NCBI GenBank assembly: GCA_018817845.1
Contig: JAHITH010000054.1
Coordinates: 1-5,079 of the forward strand
Direction of reading: 5' to 3'
DNA from: Patescibacteria group bacterium
GTDB taxonomy: Bacteria > Patescibacteriota > Microgenomatia > UBA1400 > MFAQ01
Length of the DNA stretch: 5,079 nucleotides
The position numbers were made by a program, and so were the translations under genes. The notes beneath the pieces were generated by a model that saw nothing but the letters and a program-made list of their open reading frames with translations, did not search any database and had not been told where the DNA came from. Positions 1 through 4,813 of the stretch are shown here, one piece after another. Position 1 is the first letter of the stretch. Each line of letters opens with the position of its first letter.

Positions 1-23
1 AGAAATTGGGATGAGCTTAGGGA

Positions 24-51
24 AACCGTTTTGACGGTTCGCGTTTTTTTT
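24..51 (+). terminator. Weak candidate terminator at left edge
   Basis: A 6-bp stem (AACCGT at 24-29, ACGGTT at 34-39) with a TTTG loop is followed, after a CGCG spacer, by eight T (44-51). It could end transcription of a gene lying left of the window. The spacer between stem and T run makes it a non-ideal intrinsic terminator. A frame entering from base 1 stays open through this region to a TAA at 145-147, so the hairpin could also lie inside the 3' end of a coding region. The sequence does not decide between these. Confidence 0.35.
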
Positions 52-117
52 CAAGTCCTTTTTTCGATTGGATGTCAATCTATTTCAGGACCATTTTGGG
101 TTGGGCAAGACTGGGGC

Positions 118-148
118 TTGACAAACTGGCGAATTTATTTGTTATAAT
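118..148 (+). promoter_or_regulatory. Sigma70-type promoter with extended -10
   Basis: A perfect -35 TTGACA (118-123) and a perfect -10 TATAAT (143-148) are separated by 19 bp. TG at 140-141 gives an extended -10 element, which can compensate for the slightly long spacer. Transcription should begin near 155, about 22 nt before the ATG at 177, leaving a leader with no Shine-Dalgarno motif. This is the strongest promoter by eye in the window. Confidence 0.75.
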
Positions 149-176
149 ACCCTATACATAATTTATTACTAATACT

Positions 177-836
177 ATGAGAATAGAAGCTGGTCCAAAT
201 ACGTCCGCGTCAGAACTTTTAAGGTATGGTGATTCTTTGGAGGGAGCATTTGCGTTTTATTTGTCTGAGAAGGGGGTAGGTGTTGATGATTCAAGAAAGC
301 ATGCAGGGTGGTATGCAAGGCAAACATTAAATCATGCTGGAAATTTTGCTGAGGGTTTAATCGAGTTTCCTGAGTCAACAGTCGAAAATATTTATCGAAG
401 CACAAGGTTATCAACAAGATTTGAAATAGACCATCCTAATAATCCAGAAACTTTTTTAAGTACGTTAATGAAAAGGACGGAAGAAGGTCGATTTCGTTTG
501 AAAAGGCTTGGGGGAGGGTTTCATTTTCCAATTTATGTGGCAGAGAGTTTGGAAGAAAGTTCTCCTTCTTGGAACAGGACAGAGCATATAAGGGATTCTC
601 AGGGACGATATTTACATACTAAAATAATACGAGTACGTGGAAGAGACATTTGGGGAATTTATTTTTATCCATTAGGGTATCCGGCACAGAATGAAAATTT
701 AGAGAGAAGGAGAGTAACGGTTTTAGAAAGTTTTAGAGAAGCTTTTAAAATGCGCCCAGCTCCATCTCCACTTAAAGAATGGATAATGCCAGCGTTTGGT
801 AAATATGACGAGGTTCGGTTTGGGGCAGGCAGATAG
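177..836 (+). CDS. Hypothetical protein, 219 aa
   Basis: I do not recognise this family. The product is soluble-looking: there is no signal peptide, membrane segment or Cys cluster, and the composition is charged and rich in Arg and aromatic residues. The N-terminal half (about residues 1-85) looks helical. The middle (about 105-125) has a Gly-rich stretch RLGGGFHFPIYV, and about 145-170 alternates basic and hydrophobic residues, suggesting beta strands (KIIRVRGRDIWGIYFYP). No nuclease, helicase or transferase motif is visible. The ATG at 177 is preferred because it follows the promoter at 118-148 by about 28 nt; there is no Shine-Dalgarno motif, as for the other resident genes. Arg codons are mostly AGA/AGG, matching dnaB, so it appears native. 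It is transcribed alone, convergent with the membrane-anchored protein gene downstream. Confidence 0.75.
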   Translation: MRIEAGPNTSASELLRYGDSLEGAFAFYLSEKGVGVDDSRKHAGWYARQTLNHAGNFAEGLIEFPESTVENIYRSTRLSTRFEIDHPNNPETFLSTLMKRTEEGRFRLKRLGGGFHFPIYVAESLEESSPSWNRTEHIRDSQGRYLHTKIIRVRGRDIWGIYFYPLGYPAQNENLERRRVTVLESFREAFKMRPAPSPLKEWIMPAFGKYDEVRFGAGR

Positions 837-1102
837 AGAAAAGGCTTTGACTAAAGAAATTACACTTCTGGAGTGTGATCATGGTTAAGGAAACAGTCAA
901 TCACTTCTCCTTCAGTACTAGTTTTGGGAGCCTTGGAACATGTATGTCTATTTCAGTGATATGTTTAGTTCTTTGGCTATATGTTTAAGGTTTGTGCCCC
1001 CAGGTTCGGCTTTGGATATAAGTTTGGAAGCCAATAAAGCATCTTTTTTAAGTTCGCTGTCCTTATGGTGGGTTCGTGGGGTGGTTTTTTTGCTCATGAC
1101 CT
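837..1102. other. Convergent intergenic gap, little recognisable content
   Basis: This is the space between the 3' ends of two convergent genes. It has no good intrinsic terminator. The best fold is a 5-bp stem (862-866 with 872-876, loop TCTGG) without a T run in either direction. Short ORFs exist on both strands: a 35-codon plus-strand ORF at 881-988 with GGAG at 870-873, and a 49-codon minus-strand ORF at 948-1097. They overlap at 948-988, so both are unlikely to be real. Confidence 0.5.
948..1097 (-). CDS. Possible small basic protein, 49 aa
   Basis: This ATG-started ORF begins 5 nt after the stop codon of the upstream minus-strand gene (stop at 1105-1103), so it could be translated by coupling. 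An AAAGG lies just upstream, but only 2 nt from the ATG, which is close for a ribosome site. The product is Lys-rich and hydrophilic. Its C-terminal part, LKHIAKELNIS, resembles a fragment of a helix-turn-helix, but the protein stops there, too short for a complete domain. A second minus-strand open frame, one base out of register, continues past the stop to a TAA at 862-860, so this may be the start of a decayed or frameshifted longer gene. It could also be chance. Confidence 0.3.
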   Translation of the reverse strand: MSKKTTPRTHHKDSELKKDALLASKLISKAEPGGTNLKHIAKELNISLK

Positions 1103-2071
1103 TTATTGTAGCAAAGGTTGGAGGGAGAGGAGGGTGTTGGTGTTGTCTTCTAGATCGGTTTCGATGATGGCCATGACGATTTGATTTTCTGTAATTTCAC
1201 TAACATCGATATTGGATTTTTTGGGAATATTTACGTTGAATTTACCTATAGTAAATGCGTGGTTCGGAACCTCTAACTGGGAGAGGGGGGCGATGGTGGT
1301 TTGACGTTTGGTAGTGGGGGTGGTGTCTTTTACGGTAACTATGCGTTTGGCTGAAAGAATCTCGTCTGTGTCTAGTAGGCCGATGATGATGACTTTTTCG
1401 TCGATGGAAAGAGAGGCAGGGGGGATTTCTTTACCTAATCTAACAATGGTGGTGGTGTCGTTAGTGGTTATTTGAAGTGTTTTGTCTGGAGAGATGTTGA
1501 TCACAAGATTAATATCATTAATTTTGGTAATTACACCAGCATAACCCTTTAGAGTGGTGGTGGTTTTGGTTTTATCTTTGACGATTTCCTGGATTCTTTG
1601 TTTTAGATTTTCGTTTACGTCGGTGCTAGGAGAGGCGGTTTCTTGAGTGGTAGGAGTGGGTAATTGGGCGGTGGTGTAAATAACGGTGATTTCTGTTGAT
1701 TCTTGGTAGTCTTGTCCGTTGCTGGTGGTGATGTTGATAATGTTTTCGCCACCAACTAGGTTTATTTCTTGCTCCCAGTTACCAGTTTCATCTGCTTGAA
1801 TGATGGTTTGACTGTCTTCCCAGATTAGGGCGATCCAGGCGTCTGCTAAGGTTTTACCGGTTAGAGTAAGGCTGTCTTGGAACGAGACGCTGTTGTTGAG
1901 CGGGGAGGTGATTTGGAGAGTGGGGAGGGGGACCGGTGGAGCAGGGCTCTGCATGCTTAAAGCCGGAGCAAGATCGGCAGCGGGACGACGATTAGCAAGA
2001 TTTATACCAAAAATTATGACTCCACCAAGTATGATACCTAGAATTATGGCTAAAATTATTTCTTTACGCAT
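1103..2071 (-). CDS. Membrane-anchored protein with Ig-like and DUF5666-like domains
   Basis: The 322-residue product starts with a short basic N-terminus and one long hydrophobic segment (about residues 5-24), giving an N-terminal anchor with the rest outside the membrane. No lipobox is seen. A Pro/Ala-rich linker (about 28-52) leads to an Ig-like beta domain (about 53-135) beginning LQITSPLNNSVSF and containing ADETGNWEQEINL, a pattern typical of bacterial Ig-like or glucodextranase-B-like repeats. A Thr/Pro-rich linker and a short charged helix (about 155-170) follow. A second beta domain (about 175-255) runs from GYAGVITKIND to ILSAKRIVTV and resembles DUF5666. The last 60 residues may form another small beta unit. 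A surface or envelope role is inferred; there is no catalytic motif. The ATG at 2071 is chosen because a longer TTG start at 2119 would coincide with the likely -35 box and put extra residues before the anchor. It is transcribed divergently from the MBL-dnaB pair. Confidence 0.85.
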   Translation of the reverse strand: MRKEIILAIILGIILGGVIIFGINLANRRPAADLAPALSMQSPAPPVPLPTLQITSPLNNSVSFQDSLTLTGKTLADAWIALIWEDSQTIIQADETGNWEQEINLVGGENIINITTSNGQDYQESTEITVIYTTAQLPTPTTQETASPSTDVNENLKQRIQEIVKDKTKTTTTLKGYAGVITKINDINLVINISPDKTLQITTNDTTTIVRLGKEIPPASLSIDEKVIIIGLLDTDEILSAKRIVTVKDTTPTTKRQTTIAPLSQLEVPNHAFTIGKFNVNIPKKSNIDVSEITENQIVMAIIETDLEDNTNTLLSLQPLLQ

Positions 2072-2090
2072 AAGTTTGTCTGTAACAAGT

Positions 2091-2119
2091 ACAATAACAG
2101 GTATAGCAAGTGAAGTCAA
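2091..2119 (-). promoter_or_regulatory. Promoter for the membrane-anchored protein gene
   Basis: On the minus strand, TTGACT (2119-2114) and TATTGT (2096-2091) are separated by 17 bp, with TG one base before the -10. Predicted transcription starts near 2084, about 13 nt upstream of the ATG at 2071. The -10 matches only 4/6 of consensus, but spacing, -35 and extended element all agree. No Shine-Dalgarno motif lies in the very short leader. Confidence 0.55.
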
Positions 2120-2124
2120 ATTTG

Positions 2125-2133
2125 TGCTAATAT
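2125..2133 (+). promoter_or_regulatory. Extended -10 promoter, near-leaderless, for MBL-dnaB
   Basis: TG (2125-2126), one base, then TAATAT (2128-2133) forms an extended -10 element. No convincing -35 lies 17 bp upstream. The start point would be near 2140, only about 3 nt before the ATG at 2143, so the mRNA would be essentially leaderless. It lies back to back with the divergent promoter at 2091-2119, so the two polymerase sites probably exclude each other. Confidence 0.45.
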
Positions 2134-2142
2134 GTCTTTACT

Positions 2143-2688
2143 ATGGAGTTGAAGTATTTGGGGCAATCTAGTTTTAGAATGAGGTTTAAGAGTGGGATGA
2201 TTTTGGTGATTAACCCGCTTGATAAACAAAAGTGTGACATTGTGGCCTTGTCTCGTGCTCAAAAAGATGGTGGTTTTGTTGAGGAGACCTTTGTAATTTC
2301 TGAAGAAGGGGAGTATGAAATTGGAGGAGTGGGGGTAGTGGTGATAAAGGAAGGGGAAGAGAATTTAATAATGGTGATTAGGCAAAATGGAATAACTACT
2401 TGTCATTTGGGTAATCTAAGTCATGATTTGAGTGAAAAGCAAATTGAGGAGATTGGCCCCGTGGATGTTTTGTTGTTGCCGGTAGGGGGGAAGTTGGGGG
2501 AGCTGATTTCAAACATAAGTCCTTCTATTGTGGTGCCAATGTGGCACAAAGAAAAAGAATTGGCTGAGTTTTTGGACAGTTCTAGTTTGGAGATAATGCT
2601 TGAAGGAGTGGATAAGGTCAAAATTGATGCTAATACATTACCAGAAAATACAAAATGCCTAGTCCTAAAATCCCACCACACTCAGTAG
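2143..2688 (+). CDS. Degenerate metallo-beta-lactamase-fold protein
   Basis: The 181-residue product follows the layout of small Zn-dependent hydrolases of the MBL fold (COG2220-like). It begins with a YLGQSSFRM strand and a V-I-N-P strand end (residues 22-25). It then has EEGEYEIGGVGVVVI (54-68), CHLGNLSHDLSEKQIEEIG (87-105), VDVLLLPVGG (107-116) and ISPSIVVPMWH (125-135). Active members have GHSSF, a DP turn, THxHxDH, a GDLGH-type Asp and a PMHY-type His. Here these are Q8, N24, SRAQKDG (37-43, no His), N91 and a shifted H135, so metal binding is probably lost. It is shorter than typical members of about 210 residues or more. Its last 34 nt overlap dnaB in another frame, implying co-transcription and translational coupling. 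A structural or regulatory role is inferred; what it binds is unknown. Confidence 0.85.
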   Translation: MELKYLGQSSFRMRFKSGMILVINPLDKQKCDIVALSRAQKDGGFVEETFVISEEGEYEIGGVGVVVIKEGEENLIMVIRQNGITTCHLGNLSHDLSEKQIEEIGPVDVLLLPVGGKLGELISNISPSIVVPMWHKEKELAEFLDSSSLEIMLEGVDKVKIDANTLPENTKCLVLKSHHTQ

Positions 2689-3980
2689 AAGCGGAAAAGT
2701 CAGTTTTGGGGGCTTTGTTGATTGATAAGGACGCGGTGACGGAGGTAGCAGAGGTGTTGAAGCCAGACATGTTTTATAGTACGTCTAACGGTCTGATATT
2801 TGAGGCGATGACGGACCTGTATGAAAATAGAGATCCAATTGATGTTTTGACCGTTTCTGACAAGCTTAAAAAAGGAAAGAATTTGGTTAAGGTGGGTGGG
2901 CGAGCGTATCTTTCTTCTTTATCTAATGAAGTGCCGGTGGCGGCTCACATTTTGAAGTATGCTCATATATTAAAGGAGACTTTTATAAAACGGCAGATGA
3001 TTGGTTTGGGGGCAAAGTTGGGGGAGTGGGCTTTTGATGATGGCATGGTGTTGGATGACGTGTTGGATAAAGCTGAGCAGGCGGTGTTTTCTTTGTCTCA
3101 GAAGAATGTAAAAAAATCGTTTATACCAGTTAAGGACGCTTTGGCAGAGAGTTTTGACAGGTTAGACGAGATTCATAAGGACTCTGGTGGTTTAAGGGGT
3201 GTGCCAACCGGCTTTGTTGATCTGGATAATGCCTTGGCTGGTATGCAGGACAGTAACATGTTGGTATTGGCGGCTAGGCCGGGTATGGGTAAAACTTCAT
3301 TGGCTACTAATATAGCTCAGTTTGTGGCGGTGGAAAAACGGATGCCGGTGGGTTATTTTTCTTTGGAGATGAGTAATTTGGAAATGGTTGATAGGATATT
3401 GGTGGCGCAGGCAAACATTGATGCTTGGAAGATGAAAACAGGGAACTTGAGTGGGGATGACTTTACTAAACTGTCTGAGGCTATGGGAATTTTGGCTGAG
3501 TCGCCACTTTATATAGATGATACTCCGGGTCAGACGGTTTTGGAGATGAGGACTAAGGCAAGAAGGTTGCATGCTCAGGTGGGTTTGAAGCTTTTGGTGG
3601 TTGATTACCTGCAATTAGTAGTTGGCGGTGGAAGGTATGATAGTAGGGTACAGGAGGTAGCGATAATTTCTCAGGGGTTAAAGAATTTGGCTAGAGAGTT
3701 GAAGATTCCGGTTTTGGCGCTTTCGCAACTTAATCGTGCAGTGGAGTCTAGGGGTGAGAAGATTCCGCAGTTGGCTGATTTGAGGGAGAGTGGATCGATT
3801 GAACAGGATTCGGACGTGGTGATGTTTTTGTATAAGCAGGATGATGAGAATATGGAAAACTTTAAGCTATCGATAAGTAAGCATAGAAATGGGCCGATGA
3901 GGATGGGAGAGATGGCTTTAAATTTAAGGTTTGAGGGAAACAGGATTAGGTTTCATGGTATGTCTAAGAGACAGGAGTAG
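2655..3980 (+). CDS. dnaB: Replicative DNA helicase DnaB
   Basis: This is the hexameric 5'-3' helicase that unwinds DNA at the replication fork and works with DnaG primase. The 441-residue protein is full length. The N-terminal primase-interacting domain covers about residues 5-110 and opens with the family signature IPPHSVEAEKSVLGALLID. A helical linker follows to about 180, then the RecA-like ATPase domain. Visible motifs are Walker A ARPGMGKTS (207-215), the catalytic Glu in SLEM (E238), Walker B LLVVDYLQL (313-321, D317), the sensor strand ALSQLNR (355-361), DLRESGSIEQDSDVV (375-389) and the arginine-finger region KHRNGP (409-414, R411). No intein is present. The ATG at 2655 has no Shine-Dalgarno motif and lies inside the end of the MBL-fold gene, so coupling is likely. 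Leu is mostly TTG (about 32 of 52 by my count) and Arg mostly AGA/AGG (19 of 23). Confidence 0.98.
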   Translation: MPSPKIPPHSVEAEKSVLGALLIDKDAVTEVAEVLKPDMFYSTSNGLIFEAMTDLYENRDPIDVLTVSDKLKKGKNLVKVGGRAYLSSLSNEVPVAAHILKYAHILKETFIKRQMIGLGAKLGEWAFDDGMVLDDVLDKAEQAVFSLSQKNVKKSFIPVKDALAESFDRLDEIHKDSGGLRGVPTGFVDLDNALAGMQDSNMLVLAARPGMGKTSLATNIAQFVAVEKRMPVGYFSLEMSNLEMVDRILVAQANIDAWKMKTGNLSGDDFTKLSEAMGILAESPLYIDDTPGQTVLEMRTKARRLHAQVGLKLLVVDYLQLVVGGGRYDSRVQEVAIISQGLKNLARELKIPVLALSQLNRAVESRGEKIPQLADLRESGSIEQDSDVVMFLYKQDDENMENFKLSISKHRNGPMRMGEMALNLRFEGNRIRFHGMSKRQE

Positions 3981-4004
3981 GAATTTATTGTGTGGTGCGG
4001 GGGG
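3981..4004 (+). repeat. Left copy of 24-bp direct repeat (att-like)
   Basis: It begins one base after the dnaB stop codon. It matches 4807-4830 at 21 of 24 positions: GAATTTATT identical, two mismatches, GTGGTGC identical, one mismatch, GGGGG identical. The matching part of the other copy is the 3' end of the tRNA-Leu gene, including the CCA end, plus its downstream flank. This is the arrangement expected if an element had integrated at the tRNA 3' end and displaced a copy of the target. Origin by chance or by simple duplication remains possible. Confidence 0.5.
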
Positions 4005-4023
4005 GCTTCGGTTCAGCTCTCCC
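3999..4023 (+). repeat. GC-rich inverted repeat after dnaB
   Basis: A 9-bp stem pairs seven G, C, T (3999-4007) with AGCTCTCCC (4015-4023), including two G-T wobbles, around a 7-base loop TCGGTTC. No T run follows in either direction (AAAACAACAA on the plus side), so it is a poor intrinsic terminator. It directly adjoins the left repeat copy. It may protect the dnaB mRNA end, be part of a recombination site, or be a decayed tRNA acceptor/T-arm remnant. Confidence 0.45.
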
Positions 4024-4081
4024 AAAACAACAACCATTACCTAGCCCCAAGGAAAACTAAATTCAAATCGTAGCCTATAAC

Positions 4082-4110
4082 TTGCTTTTTTCATTCCAAT
4101 TTGATATATT
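4082..4110 (+). promoter_or_regulatory. Promoter for the 150-aa unknown protein
   Basis: TTGCTT (4082-4087) and TATATT (4105-4110) are separated by 17 bp, with TG at 4102-4103 forming an extended -10. The -35 matches 3/6 and the -10 matches 5/6 of consensus. Transcription would start near 4117, giving a leader of about 88 nt, far longer than the leaders of the other genes in this window. Confidence 0.5.
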
Positions 4111-4170
4111 AAACATATCTTCGTTTCTACTTCTTAGCACGTTTATATTTCAATCGATTCAAACGCCACC

Positions 4171-4197
4171 CCTTCAACTATTTTAGTTCAAAAGGAG
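4171..4197 (+). promoter_or_regulatory. Strong Shine-Dalgarno site in a weak hairpin
   Basis: AGGAG (4193-4197) sits 7 nt before the ATG at 4205 and decides that start. It is the only canonical ribosome site of a confident gene in this window. Upstream CCTT (4171-4174) can pair with AAGG (4192-4195), and AACT (4176-4179) with AGTT (4185-4188). This makes a weak two-part stem that would partly cover the site. Ribosome-site masking is an inference; the stem is short. Confidence 0.6.
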
Positions 4198-4204
4198 ATC
4201 CAAG

Positions 4205-4657
4205 ATGATTAGTTTTGAATATAAAGGAAAATCGTATCTTGTTTCAGATGAAGCCTATGATCTCAACCGCATTGTTTTGCCAAATGGCACATTGCTCGAG
4301 GCTGGTATTTGGTATGAGTCCCTTCCTCCTCAGGTTGGAAGGCTGACACCTGTCGAGCATCTTTTCAAGAACCTTGAACCAACCGTCATTGCTAAACAAA
4401 TGAATGCTGCTTTGGCACAAGAAGGTCGTCGTCTTTTGTTTGAAGAGTTCCGTTTTCTTCAACCTGGTGACAAAGTTTACTACGTGGCTGGTTTAGGTTC
4501 CCACCACGTTGAATGCAACGCAGTAGTTGTATCTGAATCTTCAGCAAGTGTGATGATCCGTATCACCGAAATTCTTCTTATAAGAAGTGAGGTTGACGAT
4601 CTTTCCGTAGGTGATGAAATTGCAGCTGGAGCAGGTGAGCTATGTCGATTGCAGTAG
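4205..4657 (+). CDS. Hypothetical protein, 150 aa, in atypical module
   Basis: I do not recognise the family. The protein is small, acidic and soluble-looking, with no signal peptide or membrane segment. Residues 1-50 are strand- and turn-rich (ISFEYKGKSYLVSD, IVLPNGTLLEAGIWYESLPP), about 50-80 look helical, and about 83-150 form a strand-rich segment starting FLQPGDKVYYVAG. That last part, with paired HH at about 99-100, is consistent with a small SH3-like beta barrel, but this is only a fold guess. The ATG is set by a well-spaced AGGAG. Codon use differs from neighbours: Leu is CTT in about 9 of 19 codons (dnaB favours TTG) and Arg is CGN in 6 of 8 (dnaB favours AGR). It has its own promoter and a strong terminator and lies between the two copies of a tRNA-end repeat, suggesting acquisition. 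Toxin, immunity and nucleic-acid-binding roles are all unproven. Confidence 0.85.
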   Translation: MISFEYKGKSYLVSDEAYDLNRIVLPNGTLLEAGIWYESLPPQVGRLTPVEHLFKNLEPTVIAKQMNAALAQEGRRLLFEEFRFLQPGDKVYYVAGLGSHHVECNAVVVSESSASVMIRITEILLIRSEVDDLSVGDEIAAGAGELCRLQ

Positions 4658-4678
4658 ATTGACTACAAAAGTATTACC

Positions 4679-4727
4679 CCCCGGGTTTTGTATCGCAATT
4701 ATGCGAAACAAGCTCGGGGTTTTTTTT
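4679..4727 (+). terminator. Strong Rho-independent terminator
   Basis: A long hairpin spans 4679-4719: a CCCCG...CGGGG base continues through wobble pairs, one bulged T and one mismatch to a GTATCGC/GCGAAAC top. The loop is AATTAT. Eight T follow directly (4720-4727). It begins 21 nt after the stop codon of the 150-aa gene and ends that single-gene transcript, shielding the downstream tRNA-Leu gene from plus-strand read-through. Confidence 0.9.
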
Positions 4728-4774
4728 ATTGTTAAAAATTTGCCAACCCCACTCCACTCTAGTAGTGTTGTATG

Positions 4775-4813
4775 TAAACGTGACTAACCACGTTTAAATT
4801 CTGAGAGAATTTA
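4775..4813. repeat. Two adjoining 8-bp perfect hairpins next to tRNA-Leu
   Basis: The first pairs TAAACGTG (4775-4782) with CACGTTTA (4789-4796) around ACTAAC. The second pairs TAAATTCT (4795-4802) with AGAATTTA (4806-4813) around GAG. They share two bases, so only one can form completely at a time unless each gives up its end pair. They lie just 3' of the tRNA-Leu (which reads leftward) and have no adjoining T run. They may be tRNA 3'-processing or stability structures, or binding-site dyads. The right arm of the second hairpin falls inside the 24-bp repeat. Confidence 0.6.

Noticed and set aside
1..147. Open frame entering from the left edge and ending in TAA at 145-147
   Set aside because: It runs through a hairpin with a T run, through the -35 TTGACA and into the -10 box, and its later part does not read like a typical protein end. 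A real upstream gene tail in the first 20-40 bases cannot be excluded.
881..988. Plus-strand ORF of 35 codons with GGAG at 870-873 and a hydrophobic C-terminus
   Set aside because: The ribosome site is well spaced, but it lies partly in a hairpin loop. There is no promoter, resident genes do not use such sites, and it overlaps the minus-strand candidate. Kept only as a remark in the gap entry.
940..1167. Plus-strand ORF of 75 codons
   Set aside because: It has no ribosome site, a Trp/Cys-rich ending that is simply antisense to the minus-strand gene, and half of it overlaps the confident gene at 1103-2071.
1440..1580. Repeated GTGGTGGT-type runs as a possible microsatellite
   Set aside because: They are the antisense of Thr-rich codons (ACC/ACA) in the minus-strand protein and are irregular, so they reflect composition rather than a tandem repeat.
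2072..2119. Longer TTG start for the membrane-anchored protein
   Set aside because: It would add 16 residues, including a second hydrophobic stretch, and would place the start on the -35 box. The ATG at 2071 gives a normal basic-then-hydrophobic N-terminus.
1893..2171. Plus-strand ORF of 92 codons
   Set aside because: It is antisense to the signal-anchor and linker of the minus-strand gene and crosses the divergent promoter region. No independent support.
2421..2681. Minus-strand ORF of 86 codons opposite the MBL-fold gene
   Set aside because: It is a shadow of a confidently assigned gene and has no promoter or ribosome site.
3297..3614. Minus-strand ORF of 105 codons opposite dnaB
   Set aside because: It is a shadow of the ATPase domain of dnaB, with His/Gln/Leu-rich composition typical of antisense reading.
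4244..4462. Minus-strand ORF of 72 codons opposite the 150-aa gene
   Set aside because: No ribosome site or promoter, and the plus-strand gene has clear start, stop and terminator signals.
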